Positions 37,386 through 46,782 of a DNA stretch of 64,000 bases are shown one piece after another. The notes under the pieces were generated by a model. It was not told the DNA's origin, did no database searches, and was given only the letters and a program-made list of their open reading frames with translations. A program made the position numbers and the translations under genes. Source of the DNA: a virus. The stretch is taken from IMG/VR virus record IMGVR_UViG_3300022591_000004, positions 1 through 64,000 of that record, one strand, 5' to 3'. The stretch's first letter is position 1, and the number at the start of each line of letters is the position of its first letter.

Positions 37386-38608
37386 AGGTCGGTCTCGTCA
37401 ATCTCTCGGAAAGCGCCAGTATTCCAATCCCACAACATGGATACTTCCATGTTTCCTGAGTTACGTGAAGCAATAACTTTAAGAAGACGAGTGCTGTCTA
37501 CATTTTCGTCTTCGCGTTGAAGACCAAAAATAACATCCGCGTCTTGGTGGAATGAGGAAGAGTAGCCAATAGCGTCAGTTGTTACTTGGCCGTTGCGCAT
37601 TTTATTTTCCAAAATCTGAGTGGAAATAATGACAGGCTTATTTACACGCTGAGCCAAACGCTTGAGAGAACGAGTGATATTAGTAAGCGCTTGTGGGCTG
37701 CCTGGCTTCTCACCGTTTTCATCAATCATCAAGTACATACCGTCAATGAACACCACATCAGGCTGAAGTATCTGAATCTTGCTAGCTACCGCTGAAACGG
37801 TTGAACCCTCTGTTGCCCCTACCAACCAAAACTTTTCACGCATTTGAGAAACCGCTTTCAGCTTTGCTTTAACGCGGGACTCTTCTTCGTCTGTTAAAGC
37901 TCCGCTTTGATAACGCGTGTGTGAGACACGTGAGCGCATAGCGACATAGCGAGAGAGCTGCTCTTGGTTCGTCATCTCAAACGACTGAAACATTGGAGTA
38001 CTACCTTTAAGGTGGATGTTCTGAGCAATCTGCATAGCAAGAGTGGACTTACCCGTCTTTGGCGGTGCAACAATAATAATCAGTTGACCATTTTGTAATC
38101 CATTTGTTGCCTTATCAATCGTAGGAAACCCTGTGGGAACTCCTAGCAATCCTGGATTGCTTTTGCGGTACAGGTAGTCGTCCCACAACTGCATGGGGTT
38201 TTCGGTAATGTCAATGTCAGAAGACTTTGTTAGTCCTTCTTCTTCTAACTTAACTATTCCACGTTGTAGAGAAATAAGTGCGGCTTCGTGGTCGCGTTCT
38301 TTTTCTAATTGGTCAATCGCTTCTCCCACCATACTGATGGTGGCAATCTTGCGACGACGAGCGACAATCTCATCTAATAGGTAATCAATACTGTCCTGGA
38401 CAGGTGCAACTTTGTATGTAGGAAAATTTTCTGTGACTACATCAAGGCTCGGGCACTCGCCATACTTAGTAAAATGAGATTTAAGAAGAGCCCACACTTT
38501 GCGGTCTTCGTTATCCATGAACCATGAGTCATTGACATTGCGCTCAAATAACTTAGTCAGGTCACGTGTCTCAATGACCTTGCTAAGAAGCAGCTGCTCT
38601 TTGTTCAT
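37382..38608 (-). CDS. dnaB: DnaB-like replicative helicase
   Basis: 408 aa; ATG overlaps the upstream stop (ATGA). The N-terminal helical domain is followed by a RecA core: GVPTGFPTIDKATNGL, Walker A VAPPKTGKSTLA, Walker B DVVFIDGMYLM, and VIISTQILENKM. Typical length for phage DnaB. Acts with the overlapping primase and the DnaC-like loader two genes upstream. Confidence 0.92.
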   Translation of the reverse strand: MNKEQLLLSKVIETRDLTKLFERNVNDSWFMDNEDRKVWALLKSHFTKYGECPSLDVVTENFPTYKVAPVQDSIDYLLDEIVARRRKIATISMVGEAIDQLEKERDHEAALISLQRGIVKLEEEGLTKSSDIDITENPMQLWDDYLYRKSNPGLLGVPTGFPTIDKATNGLQNGQLIIIVAPPKTGKSTLAMQIAQNIHLKGSTPMFQSFEMTNQEQLSRYVAMRSRVSHTRYQSGALTDEEESRVKAKLKAVSQMREKFWLVGATEGSTVSAVASKIQILQPDVVFIDGMYLMIDENGEKPGSPQALTNITRSLKRLAQRVNKPVIISTQILENKMRNGQVTTDAIGYSSSFHQDADVIFGLQREDENVDSTRLLKVIASRNSGNMEVSMLWDWNTGAFREIDETDL

Positions 38609-39012
38609 AGTTGTGTGAAGTCCAATCCCCAATGTCCGTACCGTAGCAGCCTAGTCGGTAAATCCAAAACCCCAACAACTTCTGGTCGGTATGGCAGTTC
38701 AGAGACTAGGTGCTCTACTGATTCATACTTAGTAAAATAACGAAAGGGATTAGTCCCCATCTCATCCAAGTGGTTAATCATCTCTTGAAGGGCGTCCTCG
38801 TTTAAGGTAAAGGATGCAAGCTCCATGGTATACCCCTTATTTTGGGAGTATACGTAAAGACGGCTAAGTAACGTCCTATTGAGCTTAGCTTCTTTAGACG
38901 CTACTGGTATTACTTTAAGAACCTTTTTTACGGTAATGTCGTAATCAAAAAAAGTATCAGTAGTAACGATAATGCGCTTAGGCAAATCGTTACTGATGTC
39001 CCCTTTGTACAT
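38605..39012 (-). CDS. Hypothetical protein, 135 aa
   Basis: MYKGDISNDLPKRIIVTTDTFFDYDITVKK... with LNRTLLSRLYVYSQNKGYTMEL and a conserved-looking end LDLPTRLLRYGHWGLDF. Placed between the helicase and SWIM genes. Possibly a replication accessory, not recognised. Confidence 0.65.
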   Translation of the reverse strand: MYKGDISNDLPKRIIVTTDTFFDYDITVKKVLKVIPVASKEAKLNRTLLSRLYVYSQNKGYTMELASFTLNEDALQEMINHLDEMGTNPFRYFTKYESVEHLVSELPYRPEVVGVLDLPTRLLRYGHWGLDFTQL

Positions 39013-39327
39013 TTACAAAACCTCTGGTATTCCAAACTTTAGTAAGAACTCTCTATTATGTTTAGTAGAAAGCTTGGCCTTAGCCACATCTGTTTCTGTA
39101 ACGTTTTTAGATAAAGAAGGCTCATAAATACCGTCATTCATATCCATGCGAAGCTGGACAAGATTAACGTGTTTGCACCTTCCTCGCCCTTTGTAATTTG
39201 GGCAGGTGCAGACAAGCTTGTCATCAAGGGTAAGACCAACTTCAAAAACGCTGGGTGAAGGGATTTGAGTGTCGTTCAGAAAAATCTGAAACAACATGAT
39301 GTCCTCTTGCACTGCACGCTCCTTCAT
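39013..39327 (-). CDS. SWIM-type zinc-finger protein
   Basis: 104 aa. LVCTCPNYKGRGRCKHVNLVQ gives the C-x-C...C-x-H signature of SWIM domains, found in DNA- and protein-binding factors. ATGA overlap with the loader gene supports this start, though an ATG ten codons on is possible. Likely partners the replication proteins. Confidence 0.75.
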   Translation of the reverse strand: MKERAVQEDIMLFQIFLNDTQIPSPSVFEVGLTLDDKLVCTCPNYKGRGRCKHVNLVQLRMDMNDGIYEPSLSKNVTETDVAKAKLSTKHNREFLLKFGIPEVL

Positions 39328-40022
39328 CGTTGAGACCTTCTTAAGTCTAACTCTCCGTCTACGGGAACATAAAGAAACGCTTCTCGTATAAAGCTTCCTG
39401 TGGCGTCTCCGTACGTTTCTGCCCAGTTGTCTCGCTTGATATTGCTAGTAACAATCGTAGGCAATCCATTGTTGAATCTGGTGCGCAACACATGATGAAG
39501 CATATTTTTTTGCCATCCAGACAGACTAGAGTGCTCTTTTCCTATGTCATCAATAATCAAAATTCTAATGTTGTAAGCATCATCTCGGCATTCACCAAGC
39601 ATTCCGTCATACAGGACTTTATCGCTCTCATACGGCTCGTCGTCCATAAGGCGCCCTTTTAGGTCTAAGACATCGTTAAAGGTGGCAAAGTAACATGGGC
39701 GAACAATGACCTTGCCCTCTTGAGGTACAAAAGCCTCTAGTGGAAACGTAGCCATAACCTCTTGGATAACCGCCAAAGCAAGGGTAGTTTTTCCTCTACC
39801 TGGCTCTCCGTAAAAAAGGATTCCTCGGCCGCATTTAGCCCCTCCAGCCTTCAGGATGTATTCACCTGACAAAGCAAGCTTAACCCAGCCTCTAACGGCC
39901 TCTAAAGCCTTTTCTGGGGCATCTGTACAGTCACCTAAAGTCCACCCTAAACGAGCTGTGGGTATAGAGGCGGACTGCACCCATGAACGACGGCGAATTT
40001 TTAGGTCTTCTAGCTTAAACAC
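39324..40022 (-). CDS. DnaC/IstB-like AAA+ helicase loader
   Basis: 232 aa from the GTG overlapping the upstream stop; the longer ATG frame runs through that gene. Walker A FYGEPGRGKTTLAL, Walker B ILIIDDIGKEH, then VLRTRFNNGLPTIVTSNI for sensor 1. Matches phage loaders that place DnaB on DNA. Confidence 0.85.
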   Translation of the reverse strand: MFKLEDLKIRRRSWVQSASIPTARLGWTLGDCTDAPEKALEAVRGWVKLALSGEYILKAGGAKCGRGILFYGEPGRGKTTLALAVIQEVMATFPLEAFVPQEGKVIVRPCYFATFNDVLDLKGRLMDDEPYESDKVLYDGMLGECRDDAYNIRILIIDDIGKEHSSLSGWQKNMLHHVLRTRFNNGLPTIVTSNIKRDNWAETYGDATGSFIREAFLYVPVDGELDLRRSQR

Positions 40023-40881
40023 CAAAATCCTCCCCAAACTCTCGTTTCCACTCTTCTTCTGCCTCAACCATAGCGGTTGCCAAATCATCTGACGAATTGA
40101 GACGGGCTTTGGCTTGAAGAGCTAGCTCAGGAAACCGTTTGATAAAGGTTTTCCACAACATGTCACCGTTAGTCTCTTTATTGACTTTAAGGGCGCCAAA
40201 AAACAACCGCATCATTTCTTGTTCTACTTCTCCGTCAGTGTCGTATGTCTGACGAGCTTTGGACAGGGCTATAAAAAATCGGCTTCCAGCAAGTTTCCAC
40301 GGAGGAATCCCCCAAATGGCACTCATCTGAGAAACAAACTCATTAGCGGACTGGTTAACGTTCCAGCCTTTAGGAGAAGCGGTTTCTCTGTCAACGACGT
40401 CTTTAGCGTGTTTTTCTGACTTCTGCTCTTGATAGGTAGCTTTGCGCTCAGCCATCGCTTTAAGGCGTTCGGCTTGGCGCTCATCAGCATCGGAGCTTGA
40501 GGTGCTCTTGAAAAACTCGTACCCCACCTTTTCCTCCAATCGCCCGATTGATGTTTTATTAATATCTATAACTGAATTAGCTAATACTTGTATTAAGCTA
40601 TTCTGCTCACTGTGTAGTATCTGAGGACGGCTTTTCAGGCCCCAGGAAGCCGCCTCCATAAATCCCTTTTCAGTTACATAACTTACAGTCTTGACCTCAT
40701 TGTTGACCCGTTCTTTGCGGGTAACAATCAGTCCAGCCTCTCGCAGCTCTTTCAGTGCGGTTCGTATTGCGTCTCGTCCTTCAGCTACCTCTTCGGCAAG
40801 GCGTGCAGCACTGATAGACATATCAGCGTTGATGAAGTACGCCAAAGCACCACGTGCCCGAAGAGATAGTTTTTTATCCAC
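40015..40881 (-). CDS. Winged-helix replication initiator-like protein
   Basis: 288 aa, GTG start overlapping the previous stop (TAGTGG). An N-terminal winged helix (LRARGALAYFINADMSISAARLAEEV...LKELREAGLIVTRKE) recalls DnaD/phage replication-initiation or transcription proteins; a charged linker and a second helical domain (WGIPPWKLAGSRFFIALSKAR) follow. Together with the loader it may recognise the origin. Assignment by pattern. Confidence 0.7.
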   Translation of the reverse strand: MDKKLSLRARGALAYFINADMSISAARLAEEVAEGRDAIRTALKELREAGLIVTRKERVNNEVKTVSYVTEKGFMEAASWGLKSRPQILHSEQNSLIQVLANSVIDINKTSIGRLEEKVGYEFFKSTSSSDADERQAERLKAMAERKATYQEQKSEKHAKDVVDRETASPKGWNVNQSANEFVSQMSAIWGIPPWKLAGSRFFIALSKARQTYDTDGEVEQEMMRLFFGALKVNKETNGDMLWKTFIKRFPELALQAKARLNSSDDLATAMVEAEEEWKREFGEDFGV

Positions 40882-41444
40882 TATAGTGTCTTTAATGTTT
40901 CCTTGAGAGTCTTAACGAGCTCTTCAGCGTTTTTAAGCGCCTTTTCTACTTGAGCCCTAGTGTCTTCTAGGATAGGTGAGCTTAATGGCAGCTGGTCAGG
41001 CTCTTCCTTTACAGCCAGCTTCGGCGTTTCCTTAGGTTCTTCTACCTCATTGAGGGGGACAAGCCCGTCACAGAGATTAAAGGCGGGAATTTGGCTAGCG
41101 ATGCAGGACGCCAAAATACTGTTGTCCTCATTCCACAGTAGGTAGGCAACAGAATCCTGACCCGCCATAAACTTGATAGCGTCCTCTACAGGATTAAGAG
41201 ATGGGGATTGCGAGGCGCCAGGAATTCCTATAGTGCTGGCGTCGTCGTTGCAAAAAACCATAAGGTCTTTGCCTACTTCTTTTGAGTATTGGGCGGCAAA
41301 ACTTTGGCTCTTAGTAGGTTGCTTGTCGTAAGCAACGACTAGAGTTCCTTCTTCACCTTTTGCGTAATAGTGGTCTTCCACCAGGGCTTCAATATTTGCC
41401 CGAGTGCTTTCTCCACTACCCGCAACTAAAACGTAATAAGTCAT
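40881..41444 (-). CDS. Conserved phage protein, 187 aa
   Basis: Residues 1-125 form an alpha-beta domain starting YYVLVAGSGESTRANIEALVED, similar to nucleotide-binding Rossmann-type openings and seen in other large actinophages as I recall. The last 40 residues are a Lys/Glu helix. First gene of the replication block. Function unknown. Confidence 0.65.
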   Translation of the reverse strand: MTYYVLVAGSGESTRANIEALVEDHYYAKGEEGTLVVAYDKQPTKSQSFAAQYSKEVGKDLMVFCNDDASTIGIPGASQSPSLNPVEDAIKFMAGQDSVAYLLWNEDNSILASCIASQIPAFNLCDGLVPLNEVEEPKETPKLAVKEEPDQLPLSSPILEDTRAQVEKALKNAEELVKTLKETLKTL

Positions 41445-41480
41445 GGGTCCTCCTTTGATGGAGGCACAGACTACACAGGT

Positions 41481-41765
41481 TTAGCGCTCTTTGCCAACTG
41501 CGTGGATAACCGCGGCTTGGTAGGTGTTGATGCGTTCTGCCACGATAACTAACAGAGAGCCAAAAAATGCTCCAGAAACAGAGTAAATAATAAAGTTCTT
41601 TACTCCGCCTACGTTACTAAGGCCAGTAGCTCCAGCAGAGGTAAGAAGGCATAAAAACGCCCGAATAAGGCGCATATCCATAAAAGCTTCTAAAACAGAA
41701 ATAAGTTGGTTAATGACCGCAAAAACAAACGCGGTAAATCCAGAGATAAGAAGTAAGGTCAGCAT
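41481..41765 (-). CDS. Small membrane protein, holin candidate
   Basis: 94 aa with two or three hydrophobic segments (about residues 2-22, 35-50 and 57-78) and a charged C-terminus (HAVGKER). Size and topology fit a holin, but no endolysin gene lies next to it, so the role is open. Confidence 0.55.
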   Translation of the reverse strand: MLTLLLISGFTAFVFAVINQLISVLEAFMDMRLIRAFLCLLTSAGATGLSNVGGVKNFIIYSVSGAFFGSLLVIVAERINTYQAAVIHAVGKER

Positions 41766-41777
41766 GAACCTATCATA

Positions 41778-43808
41778 CTATGTATTAGGTTGTGCAAAGA
41801 ACAACTCAAAAGTGCTGCCTGACATTATCCAATCAGGGATTTTAGCGATAAGGCGACTTTCAATAGAAAATCGGTTTTTATAATAGTGGCTTCTGGAAGC
41901 GTCTGTAGTGCCTTCCCAGAATACGTCACTCAGTTCTGCTACGCCGTGTGACCCATCAAAGTACGTGTTCATACTAGAGCTTTTTTCAAAGAGGGCAGAG
42001 TCGACCACAACCTGATTTCCTGTTCCAGCACTTCCAGCAGCGGTGGCGGTCCAGGTTATTCCTACAACAGCAGTAGCTGCGGTATCGGGGGCAATATCAG
42101 TAACAAAAGGGCGAACAAAGTGGGTAGTCGCTGTCTGAGGCGTACCAGTAGCAGTACTGATTAACGAGTTACTGCTGTCATACCACTTAATAAACGCAGT
42201 GACTGGCGTCGGAGAATCTCCTGCATCAGTCGCACACGAATAAGCACTAAACGTGTAGTCGTTATTTGCAAGGATGTTCATAGGCGCTGAAGAAAGAGTC
42301 ACCGTTCCAGCAGAGCTAGCATACATTTCCCCTGCTTCAGTACTGTTAACGACAGAACCCGCCAAACCCAAAATATCTCTAGGGTCTGTGGAGAGCGCAA
42401 TAGTTCCGTTATCTACGGACCAAAATGTTTGAGGAAATGCAAAGTTTGGGTTAAGAATTTCGTTAATACGAGTGGCAATTAATGTGATTTCTATTTGACG
42501 AGCGTCTTGGAAAAAAGTAGCTGAAAAACCAGATTCAAACTGAAGCGCATCAAAGTAGTGCTTTTCTCCCAAAGATGGGCTGGCAATCTTAATGTTTGGA
42601 ACGGCAAACGCTGCAGATGAAGGAGCTGTAACAGATGATGTTATACGAGTCCAAGAGCTAGTATTAGTTGTTGTAGTAGAACCGTAAGAAGATGCAGTTA
42701 GCGCGGCGCCTTTAATGTCGTACCAAAGTATTTGCGCATTAACCGCACGACCAGTGGAACCAGCTTTACTGTACGCGGTAAAAGTGTAACTAGAGCCTCC
42801 TGTTACGGGAATTCCGTAATGAAGCGGCGTATCCCCAGACAATCCAATGATTACGTTTGCGCTAGCAACAGCAGATACCTGCAACGTTGCCTTTTGTAGA
42901 TTAGGGAACTGTGCCTGACTAGAAGATTCAATATAAGGTGTTATAGTAGGTGAGTCTGTAGACAAGTGTCTTATCAAAGTAGCGTTTGATACAGATACCC
43001 AATTACCAATAGTTTGTTCAAAGGAAGAATCGTTTTGGTCCAACATTAAATTTTTTCCTCTAACAATAGTGTTGTCGTATCCAGCATACGATTTAATAAA
43101 GTCTTTTAGTCCTAGTAAAGTTCCTTTAATAAGAAACAAGCGTGAGATATTACGCAAAAAGATTTTAGACTGCTTGATTCCTAGTGCAGGTTCGTATTTA
43201 AGTCCAAATTCTTGCATAAAGGTAGGAATAAGAAGCCCATTGAGATTGGTTACATCATAACGATTGGTGATATTTTCAGCAGAGCTTTTGTACACATCTA
43301 GTTGAAAAGCAAAGAGAGTGATAAAACGCTGTAAAAAAGTGTTTGTTGATTCTAATGAAGTGTCATTAGGAATCTGTGAGCTAAGAATTTCAGGCAAGTA
43401 CCTAAACATTGCCGAAGAAGTTCCGTAATCTTTAACAGAAACTCCAATAGCGTCACCAGCACGCTGCCAGGTGTAGTGCACAGTTTCTCGTACAAATAAG
43501 CTGTAATAATATGGCTTAGCTGGGCCAAGCTTAACGTTATTTGGTACTTGACCCGAATCTAGATAGGAAGTTCGTGAGGCGCCGTTTTCATCCTCAAACA
43601 ATACGTCGCCATCTTCAGCGTTTACAGCAAATCCGTATGGGCTGCGAACCAAGCGAATAAAGTCCCATGCTCCTGAAGGAGTAAACCACGAAAGCTGAAC
43701 CTGTTGGTAGTAATAAGGCTTAGCTAGGAAGTTTCCCGCAACGTATTCTGTAAGATTATTGGCACCGTAATACGCGGTGTCATAATAATCAATTCCATAT
43801 TTAGCCAA
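41778..43808 (-). CDS. Tail_P2_I-like baseplate/tail protein with carbohydrate-binding-like domains
   Basis: 676 aa. The N-terminal 270 residues resemble tail protein I/baseplate wedge components (FLQRFITLFAFQLDVYKSS...TFMQEFGLKYEP...LFLIKGTLLGLKDFIKSYAGYD). Two related beta domains follow (about 290-440 and 450-610; both have PxNxxFAFxxxWxx-like starts and W/DS-type ligand faces, like CBM4/9 modules). Likely joins baseplate and fibres and touches host sugars. Confidence 0.8.
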   Translation of the reverse strand: MAKYGIDYYDTAYYGANNLTEYVAGNFLAKPYYYQQVQLSWFTPSGAWDFIRLVRSPYGFAVNAEDGDVLFEDENGASRTSYLDSGQVPNNVKLGPAKPYYYSLFVRETVHYTWQRAGDAIGVSVKDYGTSSAMFRYLPEILSSQIPNDTSLESTNTFLQRFITLFAFQLDVYKSSAENITNRYDVTNLNGLLIPTFMQEFGLKYEPALGIKQSKIFLRNISRLFLIKGTLLGLKDFIKSYAGYDNTIVRGKNLMLDQNDSSFEQTIGNWVSVSNATLIRHLSTDSPTITPYIESSSQAQFPNLQKATLQVSAVASANVIIGLSGDTPLHYGIPVTGGSSYTFTAYSKAGSTGRAVNAQILWYDIKGAALTASSYGSTTTTNTSSWTRITSSVTAPSSAAFAVPNIKIASPSLGEKHYFDALQFESGFSATFFQDARQIEITLIATRINEILNPNFAFPQTFWSVDNGTIALSTDPRDILGLAGSVVNSTEAGEMYASSAGTVTLSSAPMNILANNDYTFSAYSCATDAGDSPTPVTAFIKWYDSSNSLISTATGTPQTATTHFVRPFVTDIAPDTAATAVVGITWTATAAGSAGTGNQVVVDSALFEKSSSMNTYFDGSHGVAELSDVFWEGTTDASRSHYYKNRFSIESRLIAKIPDWIMSGSTFELFFAQPNT

Positions 43809-44294
43809 TTACATTCCGCCTAATAGTAAGTTTTCTGTGTAGTCGGTTGCACCTAGCTGAGGGTTAGTTGCATACAAAATGCCATCTGGACCGATACGCG
43901 TCATCACCGTTCCGCTGGAGTTCTTCCATTGCATAAGGTCAGCGGTTTGGCCCGAGGCAGCAGTAATAGTAATACCTACTGTGCTGGCTGTAGGGGAAAT
44001 AGTGCTTCCACCAGCCACTTTTACATACTGAGAGTGCGTATCAGCAACGATTCCTGCTTCAATATTTGCAAGACGAGCAATAACGGTGGAAAAATCACGT
44101 CCATCGTTGTACCAAGAAGATGATGCCGTTGGAGAAGTAGAGAGTGAAGGGGTAACTCCCAAAGTGGTTTCAATAGAAACTACCTCTACACGAAGTGTAT
44201 TTGGGTCAGCTGCGTCAATAATGTCAACGTTGTTTTGCTTATTAGGCCCAAAGTTAACAACGCTAGCTGGATATGTAGGTGTGTATGAGGTCAT
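43809..44294 (-). CDS. Tail fibre or baseplate-attachment protein
   Basis: 161 aa from MTSYTPTYPASV. NNVDIIDAADPNTLRVEVVSIETTLG is a recurring N-terminal module of actinophage fibre proteins; HSQYVKVAGG and GPDGILYATNPQLG follow. Stands between gp6/J and the P2_I-like protein. Structural. Confidence 0.65.
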   Translation of the reverse strand: MTSYTPTYPASVVNFGPNKQNNVDIIDAADPNTLRVEVVSIETTLGVTPSLSTSPTASSSWYNDGRDFSTVIARLANIEAGIVADTHSQYVKVAGGSTISPTASTVGITITAASGQTADLMQWKNSSGTVMTRIGPDGILYATNPQLGATDYTENLLLGGM

Positions 44295-44302
44295 TTTTAT
44301 CC

Positions 44303-46039
44303 TTAACTTATGATTCCGCCGAGAGGAGTAATATCGAATACTCCGCGCATAGGGAGCTCGTTTAGTGCACAAGAAACAGTATTAACTCCAGTTAACGCTA
44401 ATGAAGATGTCCAGATATTAGCGCTTGCGTTTGTTCCAGTGCCTCCAGCATTAGCAGACATAGTGATGGTTCCTGAGCCCTTGTTAATAGCTGTTATTGT
44501 CGTACCATCAGGAATAGTTACTGCGCTAGAGATACCTGCGACAAGAGACACATCTTGTCCCACAGCCACGTTTAAAAATGAAGATACGCTGCTAATGGTG
44601 GGTGAGCCCGCTGTAATGCTCCCTGTAAACGTTGCATCTGCTCGAGTAAGGAGGGTTACATCTACGTAGTCCACGCCAGGGACAGATGCAGAGATAACGT
44701 TGTGAATGTATTGAAGAGCAACCGTTTCTCCAAATACCACATTGTCAAAGTCAAGAAGAGATAGCAAAGCTGCGTTAATTCCCTTTGTTACATCGCTCTG
44801 TTTGTAGTTAGGAAGAATATGCGCGTTTAACGAAATGTTAATAGGTACATAGGTTGGGGGGTTAATAGTAATTGTCGTAGTAGCGGGAGCCTTATCCGTA
44901 ATAAAAGTGATGACGTCACCAGATGCGTTAGTAAAGGTTGTTGTCTGACTTCCGTCAGCAGCTACGCCAGGAGTTCCTAGACTAGAGTCTCCAAAAGGCG
45001 CGATATACAGAACAATGCTGTTGTAAGCAGCGCCAGAATCCGCGATAGCTTTGGCTACGGATGGAACCTGCACAGCAAGCGCTCCAGCGTCAGCTAGTGA
45101 TACTAGGCGGTTCAGAGCCGTGTACGCTAGGGGAGCATTGATACGAATGCTGTCTGTAGTCTCTGGGTCAGCTCCACCAGTAGCCGCAGATGCGTTGGTA
45201 ACTCGTAGTCCTGCAACAACGTTGTTTAGTTGATAGGTCAGCGTTCCTGGACCAACGTTTCCTGAAGCTCCGCCACCTACGCGGTAAGTAACATAGATAG
45301 AGCTTGTAGGAGGAATTCGTCCGCTGATACCGTCGCCAAATGTAATATATGAAACGTTGTTGGCGTCTGTGGATACAGAGTACACAGGGTCGTTATAGCC
45401 AGCATCAATAAGGTAAGAGAGCTCTGTGTACGAAGAACCTGTTGGTACTCCACCGACTAGTGAACCGACAATGACGCTTGATGTGTTAGCAATTAAAGGG
45501 GACTTAGATAGAGAGAATACCTGGTTAGCATTTCCGTTTGAGTCACCTACATACTCGTAATTAATCGTAGTTCCTTGAGTAGCGGTAACAGAAACAGATG
45601 AGTTAGCTGCCACGCTTACAGGAGTTGTGTTATCTGTTTCAAAAACAATCTGAGTATTGACGCCGTTAACAGTAGTGGTAGTAGCCACTTGAGTCTTTGG
45701 TCCCACGTTTAGTGTAGAGCCCGTAGAGTTTGTAAATGTTAACGTTACCTTTGCAGGAGCTCCTGGGCTAGGAGTGTATCCAAGCATGTTAGCAATAGAC
45801 AATACTGAGCTACGTTGTGTAGCTGTCTGGATAAAGCCTTCGTTGGCTGCTCGGTCGATATAGTAGTTCAGCATGTCACCCATGTAGGCAAACAGCTCAA
45901 TAAGGGTGATACCAAAGTCTGAGGCATCTGTACTTGTCCACTCTGGCAAAAGAGACGGAATAAGGTTAATCATGTCGTCACGAATAGCAGCATAATCACG
46001 TGAGGTGTAGTCCACCTGCGGGATAAAGTTCGATGCCAT
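44303..46039 (-). CDS. Baseplate J/gp6-like wedge protein
   Basis: 578 aa. YTSRDYAAIRDDMINLIPSLLPEWT...SDFGITLIELFAYMGDMLNYYIDRAANE is the classic start of J-like/gp6-like baseplate proteins. Beta-rich middle and end. Forms the inner baseplate ring with gp25. Confidence 0.9.
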   Translation of the reverse strand: MASNFIPQVDYTSRDYAAIRDDMINLIPSLLPEWTSTDASDFGITLIELFAYMGDMLNYYIDRAANEGFIQTATQRSSVLSIANMLGYTPSPGAPAKVTLTFTNSTGSTLNVGPKTQVATTTTVNGVNTQIVFETDNTTPVSVAANSSVSVTATQGTTINYEYVGDSNGNANQVFSLSKSPLIANTSSVIVGSLVGGVPTGSSYTELSYLIDAGYNDPVYSVSTDANNVSYITFGDGISGRIPPTSSIYVTYRVGGGASGNVGPGTLTYQLNNVVAGLRVTNASAATGGADPETTDSIRINAPLAYTALNRLVSLADAGALAVQVPSVAKAIADSGAAYNSIVLYIAPFGDSSLGTPGVAADGSQTTTFTNASGDVITFITDKAPATTTITINPPTYVPINISLNAHILPNYKQSDVTKGINAALLSLLDFDNVVFGETVALQYIHNVISASVPGVDYVDVTLLTRADATFTGSITAGSPTISSVSSFLNVAVGQDVSLVAGISSAVTIPDGTTITAINKGSGTITMSANAGGTGTNASANIWTSSLALTGVNTVSCALNELPMRGVFDITPLGGIIS

Positions 46040-46434
46040 TAGTACTCCTGAATAACGTCGCCAGAACGGGTAAGGGTTCCTGTCTTCAAAGAAGTTTGAG
46101 CTTTTTCTTTATTAGGCAGGGTATAGTCAATTGTAATGGTTAATATGCCTGATTGCTGGTCCATACTGACCGACACATTGTTAAGTACGAGGGCGTCTAA
46201 GTGCTTGGTGAATACTTCGCGCACGCTTGCAGCCGCTGTGTTAGCCGCGTCTTGTGGAGCCTGAAATAGAGCGCTTCGTATAGTGCCGCCGTATCCGTTT
46301 CTAAATACTCGTTCCCCAACGCCAGTCATAACGGCAGCAGTTACTCGGCTTTGCCAGATTGCTCGTTGGTCATTGGACGACAGAATTGAGCCCGAAGCAT
46401 CCACAGAAAAAGGAAGAATTATTGCGCGTTCCAT
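46039..46434 (-). CDS. gp25/GPW-like baseplate wedge protein
   Basis: 131 aa. DQRAIWQSRVTAAVMTGVGERVFRNGYG and LTITIDYTLPNKE follow the gp25-like fold of T4 and P2 (GPW). Adjoins the gp6/J gene, as in most myoviruses, and overlaps its start. Confidence 0.85.
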   Translation of the reverse strand: MERAIILPFSVDASGSILSSNDQRAIWQSRVTAAVMTGVGERVFRNGYGGTIRSALFQAPQDAANTAAASVREVFTKHLDALVLNNVSVSMDQQSGILTITIDYTLPNKEKAQTSLKTGTLTRSGDVIQEY

Positions 46435-46782
46435 TTAGTACACTCCTACCCATAGAGGAAAGTTGGTATCTCCACCTTCAAACATAACCCATACACCTTG
46501 ACCGATAGACGGAACTTTAATGTGGTCAGAATGTGCTGAGTTTAAAGTTACAGAATGCGTGTGGGACCCATAGCTTCCCACGCTAGCCGCCGTAGTCGTG
46601 TAAGAATCCGTATGGGGGTCGTGCGTAGAGTTTCCTGTAATTGGGTTTACTGGATAGGCCCAGGTTGTCCAATTTGTATTTAGCACCTGTGGGACCGTAA
46701 GGCGAATTTTATTTGCGTTATCAGGGTCCTGGTTATCCTGGCATACGCCTCGGTATATTCCGTAGTACATGTTATCGACCAT
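46435..46782 (-). CDS. Baseplate spike OB-fold protein (gp5/VgrG-type)
   Basis: 115 aa. YYGIYRGVCQDNQDPDNANKI...VPQVL...SIGQGVWVMFEGGDTNFPLWVGVY is the OB-fold of gp5 and gpV. The tip helix is absent, so it is a short central hub or spike. His-rich loop (HDPHTDS...SHTHSV) may bind metal. Confidence 0.8.
   Translation of the reverse strand: MVDNMYYGIYRGVCQDNQDPDNANKIRLTVPQVLNTNWTTWAYPVNPITGNSTHDPHTDSYTTTAASVGSYGSHTHSVTLNSAHSDHIKVPSIGQGVWVMFEGGDTNFPLWVGVY

Noticed and set aside
41481-41765. Firm holin call
   Set aside because: Topology fits but there is no adjacent endolysin; kept only as a candidate.
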